Below, piece by piece: positions 35,176 to 47,401 of a DNA stretch of 64,000 bases (position 1 is its first letter; each line of letters starts with the position of its first letter). The position numbers and the translations under genes were made by a program. Origin of the DNA: Heterobasidion occidentale (Eukaryota > Basidiomycota > Agaricomycetes > Russulales > Bondarzewiaceae); NCBI GenBank assembly GCA_039111635.1, contig JBCAQO010000002.1, forward strand, positions 3,534,001 through 3,598,000, in the 5' to 3' direction. A model generated the notes under the pieces. The model had not been told where the DNA came from, did not search any database, and was given only the letters and a program-made list of their open reading frames with translations.

Positions 35176-35712
35176 CGACACATGACGCGGCGGAGGCGGG
35201 GTCAAACGCGCACGCGCCCGGCTACTACACGCGCGGCGCGGAGGGTTGAACGTTAAAGACATAACGCGACAGAGGCGCGACGTACAAAAACACGAATTAG
35301 ATACTGCCCGGGGCTCGGATCGTGCGCCGGCTCCTCACAGGCCTCATGCAACGGAAGGTGATAGTGATACGTCACCCGGGCCAGCCAGCCAGCGGGCGTG
35401 CGTGCAGGTGCTTGTCCCAGCGAGCGCCGCGATAGGTGTACTTAAACCCAAACGTCGAGGTTGTACACTGGGCGTAGGTACGCCCGAGAGGATTGGCCGT
35501 CGCTTTGGAGCTGGAAGCGGTGCGAAAGCGTGTATAAGTATCCCGACGACCTTGTTGGTGAGTGCGCATTTCGCCGGGCGTTATCAGATGCACATGCTCA
35601 CCTGCGTTATTGTGTTCCGCTCCCACCCGCCCCCGCTCCCGCCCTGCCTCTGCCTCTGGCACTGCCTTTACATGTGCACCCTGCTGTCTAGTGCGTGATC
35701 CACGCCGACGGC

Positions 35713-36209
35713 ATGACGAACGACGCACGACTCATGACCATGCCCTCGCCCACGGCACCCGCGAAAAAACGTCTACCCTCTCATCGTCGCACAGTACGCC
35801 ATCAAGGGGCACCGCCGGCGCACGGAGCACTGGGCGCTCGTGCTGCTCTACTCGCGCCTGCACGGGCTCAAGCTTGAGCTCAAGGGCAACACCGACACGT
35901 TCACGTACCTCACCGAGCGCCTCACCGCGTTCGAGCGCGCACAAGACCTTCGTGGCGGGTGCCTCGTGGGGTGGGTCGACGCCGAGCGCGTGCAGGCTCT
36001 CGTCGATCGCCTGAAGAAGGTCCGTGTACGACGCAACGACCCTGCGTGGGATGGCCAGGACTGGGTGATGGAAGCGCTGAGGGCGCTGAAAGAGGAGCAT
36101 ATGGTGTTCAGCAGGGTGGACGAAAACTTGTTGAGGACCGAGCTGATGGAGGCTGGAGAGATCTGAGAGCGGACTTGGCGAGACGGTTGAGGAGAGGTTA
36201 TTCCCTTGA
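35713..36209 (+). pseudogene. DUF6914-like small protein, frame broken in this copy (probably by sequence error)
   Basis: Same gene as 54058-54555, which is intact. Here the A-run at about 35763-35768 has one extra A, and two bases are missing near 36151 (GGAGGCTGG instead of GGAGGAGCTGG). The 165-aa protein is therefore split. Since the other copy is clean, and the two blocks are probably the same locus, this is more likely a consensus error than a true pseudogene. Confidence 0.55.
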
Positions 36210-36894
36210 ATGCAGGCTGGACAGACTTCGTTTTCATGGCGAGGGGATATATGGCTGCAGAGCGGTACGGTCTTGCTCGACCCGTTGGAGACATCGATGG
36301 AGATGCACAGCGAGAGTCGGTGGAACACGGACTGGAGTGCAATTTTTGATTTTTGGGGTCGAAGAATATCGGGTAGACCAGGCTAGATTATAACGTAGGA
36401 CTGGATGCCAGCTTAAAGACCTCGTGAGCGATTTCGCGCATAGAACTTTCCAGAGAGCATAAGGCCAGCGATAGATTTTCTTTAAGTTTGGAGCACAGTT
36501 CGAGGCACTTGACATCTGCATATACTCAAATGGTGGGTCGACACGTTGACAGGACAAGCCAGACACGCAGGCCAGTCGGTTTTCGTAATGGGGAGAAAGA
36601 AGACCAATGGTGGGACCAGAAATTCGCTGCGTTGCCGCACAAAAATCGACTATAGGAATATTTGATGCTTCCCATTACATGCACAACAAGAAACAGAACA
36701 GCTTGGATTATTGACCACTTTCAAGCTGAAGCAGGCTTCGGCTCAAGGCAAGTGAAGGGAGGGTTGTGACGTATGATTCCGGATTAGGCAACTGTGGTAT
36801 ACGTCTGCCCCCCGGCATACATACACGTAAACAAAGTCCTCTAGTGCCTGGAATCATTCACGGGCCTTCATAGCGGGCTCACTCGCTGCCCACC
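36210..36894. other. intergenic, nothing recognised
   Basis: About 690 bp between the DUF6914-like gene and the myotubularin gene: 3' flank and promoter. No frame of note. The second copy is 54556-55241. Confidence 0.5.
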
Positions 36895-39800
36895 ATGGAT
36901 GCCATCCGGATTTCGAAGGTGCGTGTCTTTGTGGCAAGACTTTATATCTCATAGATTTGACTTTCACTGTCAGGTTGAGACAGTGCTATGTAGCAAGCCC
37001 GGGAAGATATATTCGGGCACCCTTCATCTGACCGCCCACCATCTTATCCTCTCCTCGAGCGATGACGCTGAATCAGAGATGTGGGCGAGTCCTTCTCTCG
37101 ACTGTTATGTTACCAGGTTGGATTTATTACGCGCAGGTACCGTACCCTTTGATCGCTCTGGTAACGCGCCTCCCGCAAACTCTGAGTGGCCAATGTCCCA
37201 TTAATTTTCGATGTCGGACGTTTGAGTCATTCTCGTTATTCTTTGATAGAGAGGACGAGGCATTAGACGTTTTTGAAAGCGTGAAAGAATTAACCGTCTC
37301 TCGTGCGTTCTCCTCGATTTCTTTGTGCTGGATGCTCTCACACTATCTGCTTGCAGCGTCTATAACACAGCTCTACGCGTTCTTTTACACACCAAATCCA
37401 CCACTTACCGCCAACGATGGCTGGTCTTTGTACTCTGTTAGAGAAGAGTTTGGTCGTATGGGAGTCGGCGCACGTACAAAAGCCTGGCGTTTCACCGACA
37501 TAAACAAAGACTACACCGTACGCCATTCACTTTGTGTATGATCAATATCATTCACGTGTAACATTCAGTATTCGGTCGACGTCTAGTTCTCCCCCACGTA
37601 TCCTGCGCGATTGGTCGTCCCGACAAGGATCAGCGACGCGACACTACAGTATGCTGCCAAGTATCGAAGCAAGGGGAGAATTCCTGCGCTAACATATTTG
37701 CACTGGGCTAATTATGTATGCCTCTTCCATTGTTCCTCCCCGAACATCACTGAACATTGTGCGGACATGTAGGGCAGCATCACGCGGTCAAGTCAGCCAA
37801 TGGTCGGGCTGACGAACGCACGTTCCGTTCAAGACGAAAAGCTTGTCGAAGCTGCATTTCAATCTCATTTTTCTCCTGAATCTCGAGCTGCCACTGCCCC
37901 TGTCTACGGCGCTACTACCACAAATCTCATTGTCGACGCACGCCCGACGACAAATGCCATGGCCAATACCGCCAAGGGCGCTGGTACGGAGAATATGGAC
38001 CACTACAAAGATTGCAAGAAGGTGTATCTCGGTATCGATCATATACATGCGATGCGGGAATCGCTTGCCCGAGTAGTGGAGGTCCTCCGAGAGACTGAGG
38101 CGCTCTCTGCGAGCGTGAGTGGCGATGTCCCAGGAAGTGCACCTCTGATCCCGCTTGATCGACAAGCGCTACGCAAGACTGGGTGGCTGCGACATATTTC
38201 AGGTATCCTGGAAGGCACCCACATTATCGTCCGGAATGTTCATGTGAACAACTCCCACGTATTAATCCATTGTTCAGATGGATGGGATCGCACGTCTCAG
38301 TTGTCCTCTATTGCCCAACTCTGCCTAGATCCTTTCTACCGGACTATTCGCGGTTTCCAAATCCTTATAGAGAAGGATTGGGTCAGCTTTGGGCACAAAT
38401 TCCTCGATCGATGCGGCCATCTCTCATCCGAGAAGTTCTTCGTCGCACCTACAGAGACTGCTGGTGGCGGGGGCGGTGCAGAGGCTGCCCAGGCTTTTTT
38501 TGCATCTGTCCAGAATCGGTTCACCTCGAATAACCACATCAAAGAGACAAGCCCGGTCTTCCACCAATTTCTGGAAGCCGTGCGTAACATCCAGCGCCAA
38601 TATCCCGATCGCTTCGAGTTCAACGAGCAGTTCCTTCGCAAACTTCACTACCATCTCTACTCATGTCAATTTGGCACATTCCTGTTTAACACGGAGCGTG
38701 AACGTCGGACGGGCGCGCCGCCCCCTTGCGATACGACGGTCTCTATTTGGGACTTTATGAACACAGCGCCACAGTGTTCGGAGTATGTGAACCCTTCCTA
38801 CAACTCGGACCTAGACGACCCAGCCAGCAGGGCTCCGAAAGCGGACCAGGGCGTTTTGATTCCAAATTCGAAAGACGTGCGGTTCTGGAGTGAACTGTAC
38901 GGGAAGGGAGATGAGGAGATGAATGGGCGATTTACGCTCGTGCAGCCTCAAGCGATTGAAGTGGTTGCACCAGTGGAATCGGTGGAGGACGACCCAGTGC
39001 TTATGGGTAGCAGGCCTTTGACGCCTAGTGCGAGGCCACTCCCTCCATCACGTACGGTCACTCCAACTCCGGAGTCGGCGACGCCCTCATCAGCCTCATC
39101 AGCGCTGAATGTTTTGGGACCTGATATCATGCGCCGAGCGTCAAGCCCTTTGCCATCATCCCAACGAGAGGCATCAACTTCCCTTCTTTCTCCACCCTCT
39201 CCGTCCCGTTCTCGCCAACAGATAAGACCACCGGATGTCTTAGCTGGTACAAGTGTTGGTGTCCGTTCTATGTGGGGCAAACTCTCTTCGAATGCGAGTG
39301 CAGCGCTATCTGTAGTCCAAGGCGCATATGACGGCATGTCGAAGGATTTCCGTGGAGTGAATACGAGTGGGACGGGCACAAGTACTGGAGAAACGTCAGG
39401 CGAACTCCGTGCGCGTGACGAGCTATCTGCTTGGAGTCCTAACGAAGGAGGAGGAGAGGTGCGTGTTGCGGTCAGGCCGAGTACGTTTGCTGCTGCCTCG
39501 GCGAACCCTTGGGCCAGTGTCAAGGCGAAGCCGAACGTACCGTCGGTATTGATCGACAACCCATGGAGCACGGTCCGATTGCCAGATCCGCTTCCTTCGT
39601 CCTGGACTGCCCAGACCCAGGCCCGTGCGACTAATAGTCATGCCCTATTAGGAGAATCTGCGGGGTCATTAGGACGGGTTGAGAGCCTTCCTGTTACTAG
39701 TGGGCTGGAGGGCCTTTCCCTTGATTCGGCCTTTGCGCAACCTGCTCCCAGAAGAGCGTCGACGCTCAATAGCAAACCTGTGCTGGAACGGCAGGTAGAA

Positions 39801-39896
39801 GAGGCAAGACGGACACCTGCTCCGCCTCCAGAGCCTCTTTCAAAGACTGAAGACCAGCCAATGATGACGGATCCACTGGGAGTTGGATTGATGTGA
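36895..39896 (+). CDS. myotubularin-family phosphoinositide 3-phosphatase (left copy, intact)
   Basis: 904 aa from exons 36895-36918, 36974-37084, 37137-37302, 37357-37517, 37587-37715 and 37773-39896. An N-terminal PH-GRAM domain (GKIYSGTLHLTAHHLILSSS, WVPYPLIALVTRLPQ) is followed by the myotubularin phosphatase domain. YPARLVVPTRISDATLQYAA, RIPALTYLHWAN and the P-loop VLIHCSDGWDRTSQL are present; the CX5R motif (Cys-Ser-Asp-Gly-Trp-Asp-Arg) is intact. It should dephosphorylate PI3P and PI(3,5)P2 on endosomes and vacuoles, like yeast Ymr1. The C-terminal ~300 residues are Ser/Pro-rich and disordered. The second intron uses a GC donor (GCGAGT at 37085). The second copy loses the last ~30 residues to a one-base deletion. 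Confidence 0.9.
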
Positions 39897-40361
39897 CCTG
39901 TAGATCTCGCGTCTTGTATTTGGATTCATTCGTGCGTCGTGCGTTCGTTTGAGTGGTACTTACAACAATTATTTTGTGTGTCGCAGCGTCTGGCGTATCA
40001 TGTATTGCCTGCCTCGCCTCTGCGCATGGACGTAACGTCGTGACTCGTTCTAGGGAACGCTTCGAGCATCGGACACCGAGCATCGAGAGTGATTGTTGTA
40101 TACTTTGACGCTGTCAAACGTACGTATATATGCAACACGCAGCAAGCAAGGTGTATTTTTGCGTAAGGCCGGAAGACCGTCGAGCGCTCTTGTTCCCAGC
40201 CTCAGAGCTTCAGAAGAGGCTCATGATTGAGAAAATGGCGTGATGAAAGCTGACGTAAGCGAAGCAATTTATGTTGACTTGAAAATAAGAACCGGGCAAG
40301 TCGCCCTTCTTCCACTGTCTTCCCCCCTCCCACCTTCCCTCTCCTCCGCTCTTCTTTCACG
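39897..40361. other. intergenic: myotubularin 3' flank and SAM synthetase promoter
   Basis: 465 bp. A CT-rich tract (about 40310-40358) lies directly before the SAM synthetase start, as in strongly expressed fungal housekeeping genes. The second copy is 58243-58707. Confidence 0.5.
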
Positions 40362-41814
40362 ATGCCTGCCAACGGATCTGTACGCGCCGCTCTCGAGCCA
40401 GGCCACTTCCTCTTCACGTCCGAGTCCGTTGGCGAGGGTCATCCCGGTTAGTTGTATTCAGTATAAGAACGACAGCATACATTGAGACGATCTGGAACAG
40501 ATAAGATTTGTGACCAGGTGTCCGACGCCATCGTGAGTGTTGCATACTTTTGCTCACGAGGAATCAAACAATTTACCAAATCATCAATACAGCTCGATGC
40601 TTGCCTCGAGCAGGACCCCTTCTCCAAGGTTGCTTGCGAGACCGCCTCGAAGACCGGCATGATCATGGTCTTCGGCGAGATCACCACCAAGGCCAACGTC
40701 GATTACCAGAAGGTCATCCGTAACGCGATCAAGGAGATTGGTTACGACTCTTCTGAGAAGGGCTTCGACTACAAGACCTGCAACATCCTCGTCGCCATCG
40801 AGCAGCAGTCGCCTGACATCGCCCAAGGTCTTGACCACGGATCGCTCGAGGATCACGGTGCTGGTGACCAGGGCATCATGTTTGGCTATGCCACGGACGA
40901 GACCGAAGAACTCATGCCCTTGACCATCATGCTCGCGCACAAACTCAACGCTGCGATGGCTGTTGCGAGGCGATCGGGCGCTCTCCCTTGGTTGCGCCCC
41001 GATTCGAAGACCCAGGTCACCATTGAGTACAAAAAGGATGGCGGCGCTACCATCCCTCTTCGCGTCGATACCATCGTCATCTCTACTCAGCACGCTGAGT
41101 CGGTCTCGACCGAGGAACTTCGCAGGGAAATCCTTGAGAAAATCGTGAAGCAGGTCATCCCGGCCAAACTGCTTGATGACCGCACCGTCTATCACGTCGG
41201 TCTCCGTTCTAGACTTGATTACAATTCTCGATTGTTGACGTCATATTTCTTACCAGATTCAACCCTCTGGCCGCTTCGTTATTGGTGGCCCTCAGGGTGA
41301 TGCTGGTCTGACTGGCCGCAAAATCATCGTCGACACTTACGGTGGTTGGGGTGCGCACGGTGGAGGTGCCTCTCTGGCAAGGATTTCTCCAAGGTCGATC
41401 GCTCTGCCGCCTACACCGCTCGTTGGATCGGTTAGTATTCGTTTCTGGGTCCTTCGACCCTTCCTGAAATTGTTTTTTGCAGCCAAGTCCTTGTGGCGGC
41501 TGGCCTCGCGCGCCGAGCCCTTGTTCAGCTTTCCTACGCTATCGGTGTTGCCGAGCCCTTGTCGATCTACGTCGACACTTACGGCACTGGCAAGAAGACT
41601 GACGAGGAGATTGTTGCTATTATCCGCAAGAACTGGGATCTCCGGCCCGGTGTCATTGGTGGGTGTTGATCCTATTTTCTTTGAGACTATGGAGCTGAGC
41701 AATATCCGGACCATCAGTCAAGCAGCTCGATCTGCAAAAGCCCATCTACCGTAAGACTGCCTCCTACGGGCACTTCGGTAGGTCAATTTGTATCTGCGAA
41801 GATGTCCTCTTCTC
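40362..41814 (+). CDS. S-adenosylmethionine synthetase, left copy, cut by the gap and frame-broken
   Basis: Same gene as the complete copy at 58708-60226. It is present from [14 protein letters not shown] through [20 protein letters not shown], then stops in an intron at the N run. A T is missing in the GGAFSGKD loop (about 41370) and another T near 41493. Several substitutions cluster between 41220 and 41560, many of them synonymous or intronic. Use the second copy for the protein. Confidence 0.9.
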
Positions 41815-41914
41815 NNNNNNNNNNNNNNNNNNNNNNNNNNNNNNNNNNNNNNNNNNNNNNNNNNNNNNNNNNNNNNNNNNNNNNNNNNNNNNNNNNNNNN
41901 NNNNNNNNNNNNNN
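41815..41914. other. scaffold gap, about 100 N
   Basis: A run of about 100 N, a length commonly used by scaffolders for unknown or overlapping joins. The flanking sequences belong to the two ends of the duplicated block. Confidence 0.97.
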
Positions 41915-42373
41915 TCGCGGTCAGGCGTACTGGCGAGAAAGGCGGCGCGAGCACCATGAAAGGTGCGCTCACCCGCTAGCAATGGCGGACACCGTCCCCA
42001 CCCGATCGTCCCACCCAAACGCGCGGTCCTGGTCCAGCGCGGGCTATTGAGACACCGCGCGGCGAAGGGCACCACGATAACGGCGTGCACGAACGACACG
42101 ATGTGAGTCTTCCTACACGCGCGCAGCAGCATCGCCAGGGTTAAGCGTCGGCTCAAGCCGACTGGCGAGAAACGACGCACCACCCATTCCGCGCGCGCGC
42201 CCCAACGCCGCCCATTTTTGCTTGCCGACGAGCGCGCGAGACACGGCGGGCGCGACCGCGCTGTGCAGGATCGTGAAGAACGCTACGGAGAACGCCAGGG
42301 TATCGACATGGGCTGGCAGGTGTCGGAGGCCAAGGTGCTGGATGGCCTCCACACCCGAGAGCGAGAACGTCAT
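41915..42373 (-). CDS. TLC-domain protein, right copy, N-terminal fragment at the gap
   Basis: The start ATG at 42373 corresponds to 24019. It covers MTFSLSGVEAIQHLG to the intron before YFIWD, then ends at the N run, so the C-terminal half is missing. A base is missing near 42200 relative to the left copy (frame break after KQKWAAL). The first ~130 bp after the gap carry several further one-base differences. The complete gene is 22709-24019. Confidence 0.85.
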
Positions 42374-42883
42374 TATGCAGAGAGTAGTATGTTCAGGAAA
42401 GCGAAGTATAAACGAAGGAGATAAAGCAACGCCTCTGACTGCATGAGTCTGCGCGCTGGCAGCTGGCAGCCTCGGGGCGCTGACCACGCTCCTATGATGC
42501 CGTCGGGCATGTCTCGGACTACGCAAGGTAATAATAGAACTGTGCTCGTTTGCGCACTGTAGATACTGCATGGTCACATCGGATGCTTCGAGTGCATAGA
42601 TGGATTCAGGCGGCACGGTGCTAAGTACATTCGAGACATGCTCTGCAGTCAGGCTATTAAATGAGATTACATGAAACCGCATTTTACAGAGGACGCGGAA
42701 AAGAAAGAATACCAGTAAGATATTGAAGGGCAACACACCAGGGATGGATATCACGGCCGGAGACGAGACAGATCGAGCACTCCCCAGGAAACAGAAGCAA
42801 GAGAGTCTGAGCAGGCGAACAACTGACAAAACCCGACCCAAGACACCCAGGCGAAGCCAGCAGGCACGAAAGGTCTCGAAGGT

Positions 42884-44206
42884 TCACATGTTCTGCAACA
42901 ACCCCTTGAGCATCTTCTCCTGAGCCTTCGCCGAACTTCCGTTGTCCTTGTCCATATCCTTGGCCTTCTTCTCCAAACGACCGATAAGGTGCTCGATGTC
43001 TGCCGGCAGGGCGTTGACTCGGTCGCGCATACGTTCAGCTTCAAAACAAGTTAGAAAATCGACGACGAAATCAAAGGAGGGTCACGACAGGTACCCTTGT
43101 CGGTCACCCAGGCATCAAAGTCGACCCGTAGCCGCTCGCGGAGCTTGTACCTCTTCTGAAGCTCGTTGAAGAGCTTCTTGAGCCTTGCCTGCATGACCTG
43201 TAGTCAATATATGCGTGTTCTGGGATGCACAGCAAATTCGAACGCGGCGAGTGGCGAGAAATACGACCTGAGTCTCAGAGAGGGCACGCGATAGCTCCTC
43301 TTCTCCCTGCAGCTGCACTTCTTCGAAGTGTTTACATGCGTTGTCGACTTCAAGCACACCAGCCGCAATGTTGCGGTCCGTATCCTCACTTAGTTTTGTG
43401 TGTACCACGCGTATGCGGCGCATCGCAGGAAGGAGGCTGTCTACAATATCTTGCTTGGCTCTCTTCGAGGACCTCGCAAAGGCGGGCCCAAGCTTGTCGA
43501 CAAGCGCGGAAGGTGCTGGGGACTCACTGTCCTCGATATCCCTGGCAAGTACGGTAATGAGACCAAGTGACAATCGCCAAGGTGATACGACGGACCTATC
43601 GTGTAGGAATGCGACCAATGTCGTTTCTTCGTCCCAATCGTCATCGTCGTCGGAGATTGTTCCTAAATCTTCGTCCTGTTCATCATCATTGTCCGATAAC
43701 AGATTTTCTGCGAGCGAGTCGAAGACGCTAAATGGATCGTCCCGAGAATCCTGAAGATCGAGATCTTTCCTACGCGCGGATCGAAGAGCAGTCCGGGGAT
43801 GTTGACGAGGGTCTGAGCGTAGAGATTCCACGACCCCGCCTCGCCTGCTCGTCGAGGGAGTCTGAGCGATGGGTTTGTGCCGTAATGGAGTCTTATGCCC
43901 TGCGCATACAAGGACGCCGCCGTCTATATGCGCAGGTCTGAAGCAGGAGGGCGCGCGGGGGTGCTCACCAGGCTTCCTTGGAGACTTCCAAGAACTGGCA
44001 GGCGCCTCCTCCGTCGGATTCGACCTGACAGAAGCGTGTGTGCGATGACGGCCCATCAGCGAGTTAGCGCGGTCTCCTGGCAGCGAATGAGACGGCAGAG
44101 GTGTGGGCGGAGGAGAGGGTTCTGGGTCACGGTGTGTGACGGAGGGAGGGAGAGCGAATGCGGATTCGAAGTCCGATGGGAGAGCTGAGTTGGCGGCCGC
44201 CGTCAT
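42884..44206 (-). CDS. coiled-coil protein of unknown function (right copy, frame intact)
   Basis: Same gene as 24530-25852. Here the N-terminal exon is continuous from the ATG at 44206 ([20 protein letters not shown] and on). The difference near 43960 falls inside the intron that begins GTGAGC, so it has no coding effect. A 437-aa reading frame opening at 44428 extends upstream of the probable start through 5' UTR and is too long. The protein has an acidic patch in the middle and a C-terminal coiled coil; no family is recognised. Confidence 0.62.
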
Positions 44207-44442
44207 CGTTGTCGTCGTGCAGAATCGCCATCCGCCTTTCTCCCTTCCAGCCTCCTTCTCTCCTTTCTTTTTCTTCCCGTGAGTCCCCCGACAGCCCCCC
44301 ATCTGCCGTGGCTGACCGCGCATCGCACAGCAAAAGCTCCTTGGCTTGCCACTTTCTTTCCCTCCCCCTTGCCCTCGCCCCCACCCGCTCACCCCTCCGT
44401 CCCCTCCGCACACGTCCCCCTCCCGCACTCGACCTACACAAC

Positions 44443-44852
44443 ATGAGCTCGCGCCCGCACAAGCAATCCATGTTCGAGCTCAAGCTTCGCCGTCTGTCGG
44501 AGCACAACCAGCGGCTGCGGGAGGACCTCTCCCGACCGCGAATCCGCGTCAGCGAGGCGAGCGCCAGGTGCGTATCAGCTTCCTGTACCCACGCCCCCGC
44601 GCGCTCGCTCATCGAAGCACCCGCTTCGCAGCCTGATCCGCTACTGCAAGACGACCAAAGACCACTTGGTGCGTATCGCTTCGGCTGCGTGCCTTGTGCT
44701 CGTCTCCCTCTTTCTTTTTCGCGCCCGCTCGTGAGTCACTTGCCTGACCCTTGCCCGCACCCGCATAGGTACCGTCGGTGTGGGGCCCAGTGGGAAAGGG
44801 CGAAGACCCATACGCACCACCAGCAACGGGTTGCCAATGCACCATCATGTAA
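44443..44852 (+). CDS. G-protein gamma subunit, paralogue 1 (right copy)
   Basis: Identical exon structure and protein to 26089-26498 (offset 18354), ending in CTIM. Confidence 0.9.
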
Positions 44853-44858
44853 CACCCC

Positions 44859-44952
44859 GCCGCCCCGCATCTCCACCCCGCCATCATCTCCACCCCGCCA
44901 TCTCCACCCCGCCATCATCTCCACCCCCCCGCCGCCGTCTCCGCCCCGCCGC
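44859..44952 (+). repeat. minisatellite 3' of G-gamma 1 (right copy)
   Basis: Imperfect ~15-17 bp units with core ATCTCCACCCCGCC, arranged differently from 26505-26600. Confidence 0.75.
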
Positions 44953-46460
44953 TCGCCCGCACGCGCGCTCACGCTCGGAGAACGAGAAAGCCCAAGCTAG
45001 CCAAATTCTTCCGCTTGTTTATCCTCTGTCCTGCTTCTACGTACATTACGCTTACCGTGCCTTGTCATCCCACCGCGTCCCGCGCACCCACGTTCCTTAC
45101 CGCAAGCGACTCGACTCCCCCCCACCTCCCCCGGTCCCGCCGCCTCCACCAGCGCCTACACACAGCATCGGGACTTCGTCCGTCTGCTACTGCCCCTCCG
45201 CGCCGCGCGGCCTTCTGTCTGCTTCATCCTTCACTTATTCACTTCCTGCTCCACCTTCCTATTCGTCTGCACCGGATCGCAATCCAATTTCGTACCGCGC
45301 CTTCTTCTCTTCCTTGTTGGGCCGTTTGTTTGACGCCAAAAGTGGCCCGTTAATTCCCGTACGATTTCTGCGCTTCTCGGCCTTTTTTCCCGTTCGGCTG
45401 AACGAACCCTGTCCGGTTTGTGTCTCTGTCCATGGTCTCGTATTATAATAGCTCAAACTCATCGATCATCCTCCTGACTGTATGGGCGCAAGCGCATATG
45501 CATATGATACCTCCGTTTGTGATACCTGGCGTGCTCCCTCCGAATTGTGGACAACCAATGGCTGTACCTCATGTTCAAACATTCAAGCATCAAACATGCT
45601 TATTTCATGTGCACATCATCTATTTATTATACATCTGCCCATAACAGAGAAACCTCATAAAGAGGATTCAGAAGCAAAAAATTAGAGACATGTAAGTCCC
45701 ATCGATACCAGGAGAAGTCGAGCAGTGGATGTTTCGCGATCCACCTACGAAAGGTGAATCGCGAACCACGCATGACACCCTGGCGCAAGCGCATCACCGA
45801 CAACAATCTGCTGCCCCCCTCATACAAACAGCCCCCGCTTGAGAAGAAAAGTGTGACCAGCACATTTCAGCTCGCTCCGATCCCTTTGGCCCGCAAGCCA
45901 ACTTCCACATGACTGCCCATAGTCTGGTCAGCACATCTTGACGACAGAACGTTCGACCAGGGCAGAGCCGACGCAGAACAAAACCCGTCCAATGCCATCA
46001 ACTCCCACCCAACATATGGACGCGGAACCGTTATGTCGACGCCGACCTGTCGCAAATCGGCGGCGCATATCCGAACTGGAATGCATTATATGTATGACAC
46101 TAGCTCGCCCATTATCCCACAGTTGATATGATGCACATCGTCAAGTGTGCACCTTGCACCACGAAGAAATAACAGGGGCTGTGACATACTGCAAGACTCA
46201 GCATAGTTGTCCGCAGGTCACGACAGCGTGATAGCACTGTCGGGAAACGGGGACGTTAACGTCCTCGCACGAACCGCTCACTGGTGGGTGAGGGATTCGA
46301 TTTCGAGGGAGGTGGTCCATATAACCGTATCTCGCACCCGGGGCAGCAGGTCGCAGGGAGTCATTCGGAGCTGTGAGCGGCCATCGAGCAGATCAGTGTG
46401 CTCGGCCGTTGAGACGACGGGAAGCGATAGGGAGGCGCGTGCAGACGCGGAAACTCGTAT

Positions 46461-46769
46461 GTGCGAACGCGCGCTCAAGGCTCTAGCCCCTCCCATTCGG
46501 AGGAGATCTTCGGGGCACTAGACGAGCCACGAGAGGGCAACAAAAAGCCTGCTCGGTCGGACATGCTCGCGAAAGAAGATGGCGACATCTTGTGCGGAAC
46601 GATCAGCGCGGTCTCTGGCATGTTGGTTGGAGGGAAAGGGAAGCATGAGGCTTGGAACTCGCATTACTTATATGGGAGGCCGGCGGTGCCCGAAGATTTC
46701 GCAGCCCGCCGAGGACCAACTCGAGCAGTTCTCGTCATAGAGACTGCACAGGATGTGATTTTGGATTGA
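46461..46769 (+). CDS. unidentified short reading frame (right copy)
   Basis: Identical to the 102-codon frame at 28109-28417. The same doubts apply. Confidence 0.22.
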   Translation: MRTRAQGSSPSHSEEIFGALDEPREGNKKPARSDMLAKEDGDILCGTISAVSGMLVGGKGKHEAWNSHYLYGRPAVPEDFAARRGPTRAVLVIETAQDVILD

Positions 46770-47401
46770 ATAGAAGTTTTATAAGCTGGGATGCATACAT
46801 GATGCACGGTGGTTTCCCCACACATGTCCTGGTCGCAGACGACTGGGAGGAGAGAGAAACGGGTAGTGTGGGAATGCTTGTGCACCGGCACGTGGCCGGT
46901 CCTGGGACAGCATTCGGTCAGGAGAGGGAGACAGGCCTCTGGCGCCGTTCTCGCATCACCGCCCTTTTCTCCCTTGCCCACGCAAAGCCCAGCGTCTCCA
47001 CCCTTCCTTTCTCCTCTTTCTCTCTTCCCCGCACACTCTTGTCCATATCCTGACAACCCGCACGCAGCAACCGCGAGCGTCCAGTCGTCTCGCAATCTCT
47101 GTATAAAGCATCGCGCGCTGTGAGCTAAGGAGCATCCCCAGGTACGTTCGCAACACGCTCGCCTATATCAGCCAGGGGAGTGCTCGTCCATCTTTCATCG
47201 CCGTGGAAGATGTGCAAGCAGTTCGCCTGATACCGTGACAGGTGACGAACTAGCGCTTATTCATTCTTTGATCCAATCCCAGCACCATCCGCCGGATCAC
47301 CCACCCACCTCCAACGCCCACCACCTCCTCGCCTTTGTGTCGCCCTACCGTCCTCCCCTCTTCACCTCGTCCCGCATTCCCACCCTTCTACATCATCCAA
47401 A

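Larger units (their letters stand above)
23558..41814. repeat. left copy of an ~18.25 kb duplicated block (probably unmerged contig end)
   Basis: From 23558 to the gap, every gene, intron and spacer recurs in the same order and orientation at 41915-60163. The offset is 18354 at the start and drifts to about 18347 through small indels. The left block stops mid-intron of SAM synthetase at the gap, while the right block continues through it. See the findings for why I regard this as an assembly artefact. Confidence 0.95.

Noticed and set aside
38948..39571. 207-aa minus-strand frame opposite the myotubularin tail
   Set aside because: It is antisense to a low-complexity Ser/Pro-rich region and the composition explains the open frame.
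40584..41195. 203-aa minus-strand frame opposite SAM synthetase (also at 58930-59541)
   Set aside because: It is a shadow of the strongly codon-biased SAM synthetase exon, with no homology-like content.
43115..44428. A 437-aa protein read without introns from 44428
   Set aside because: It reads through promoter, one N-terminal intron and a 3' intron. The spliced model from 44206 ends at 42884 with a better C-terminus.
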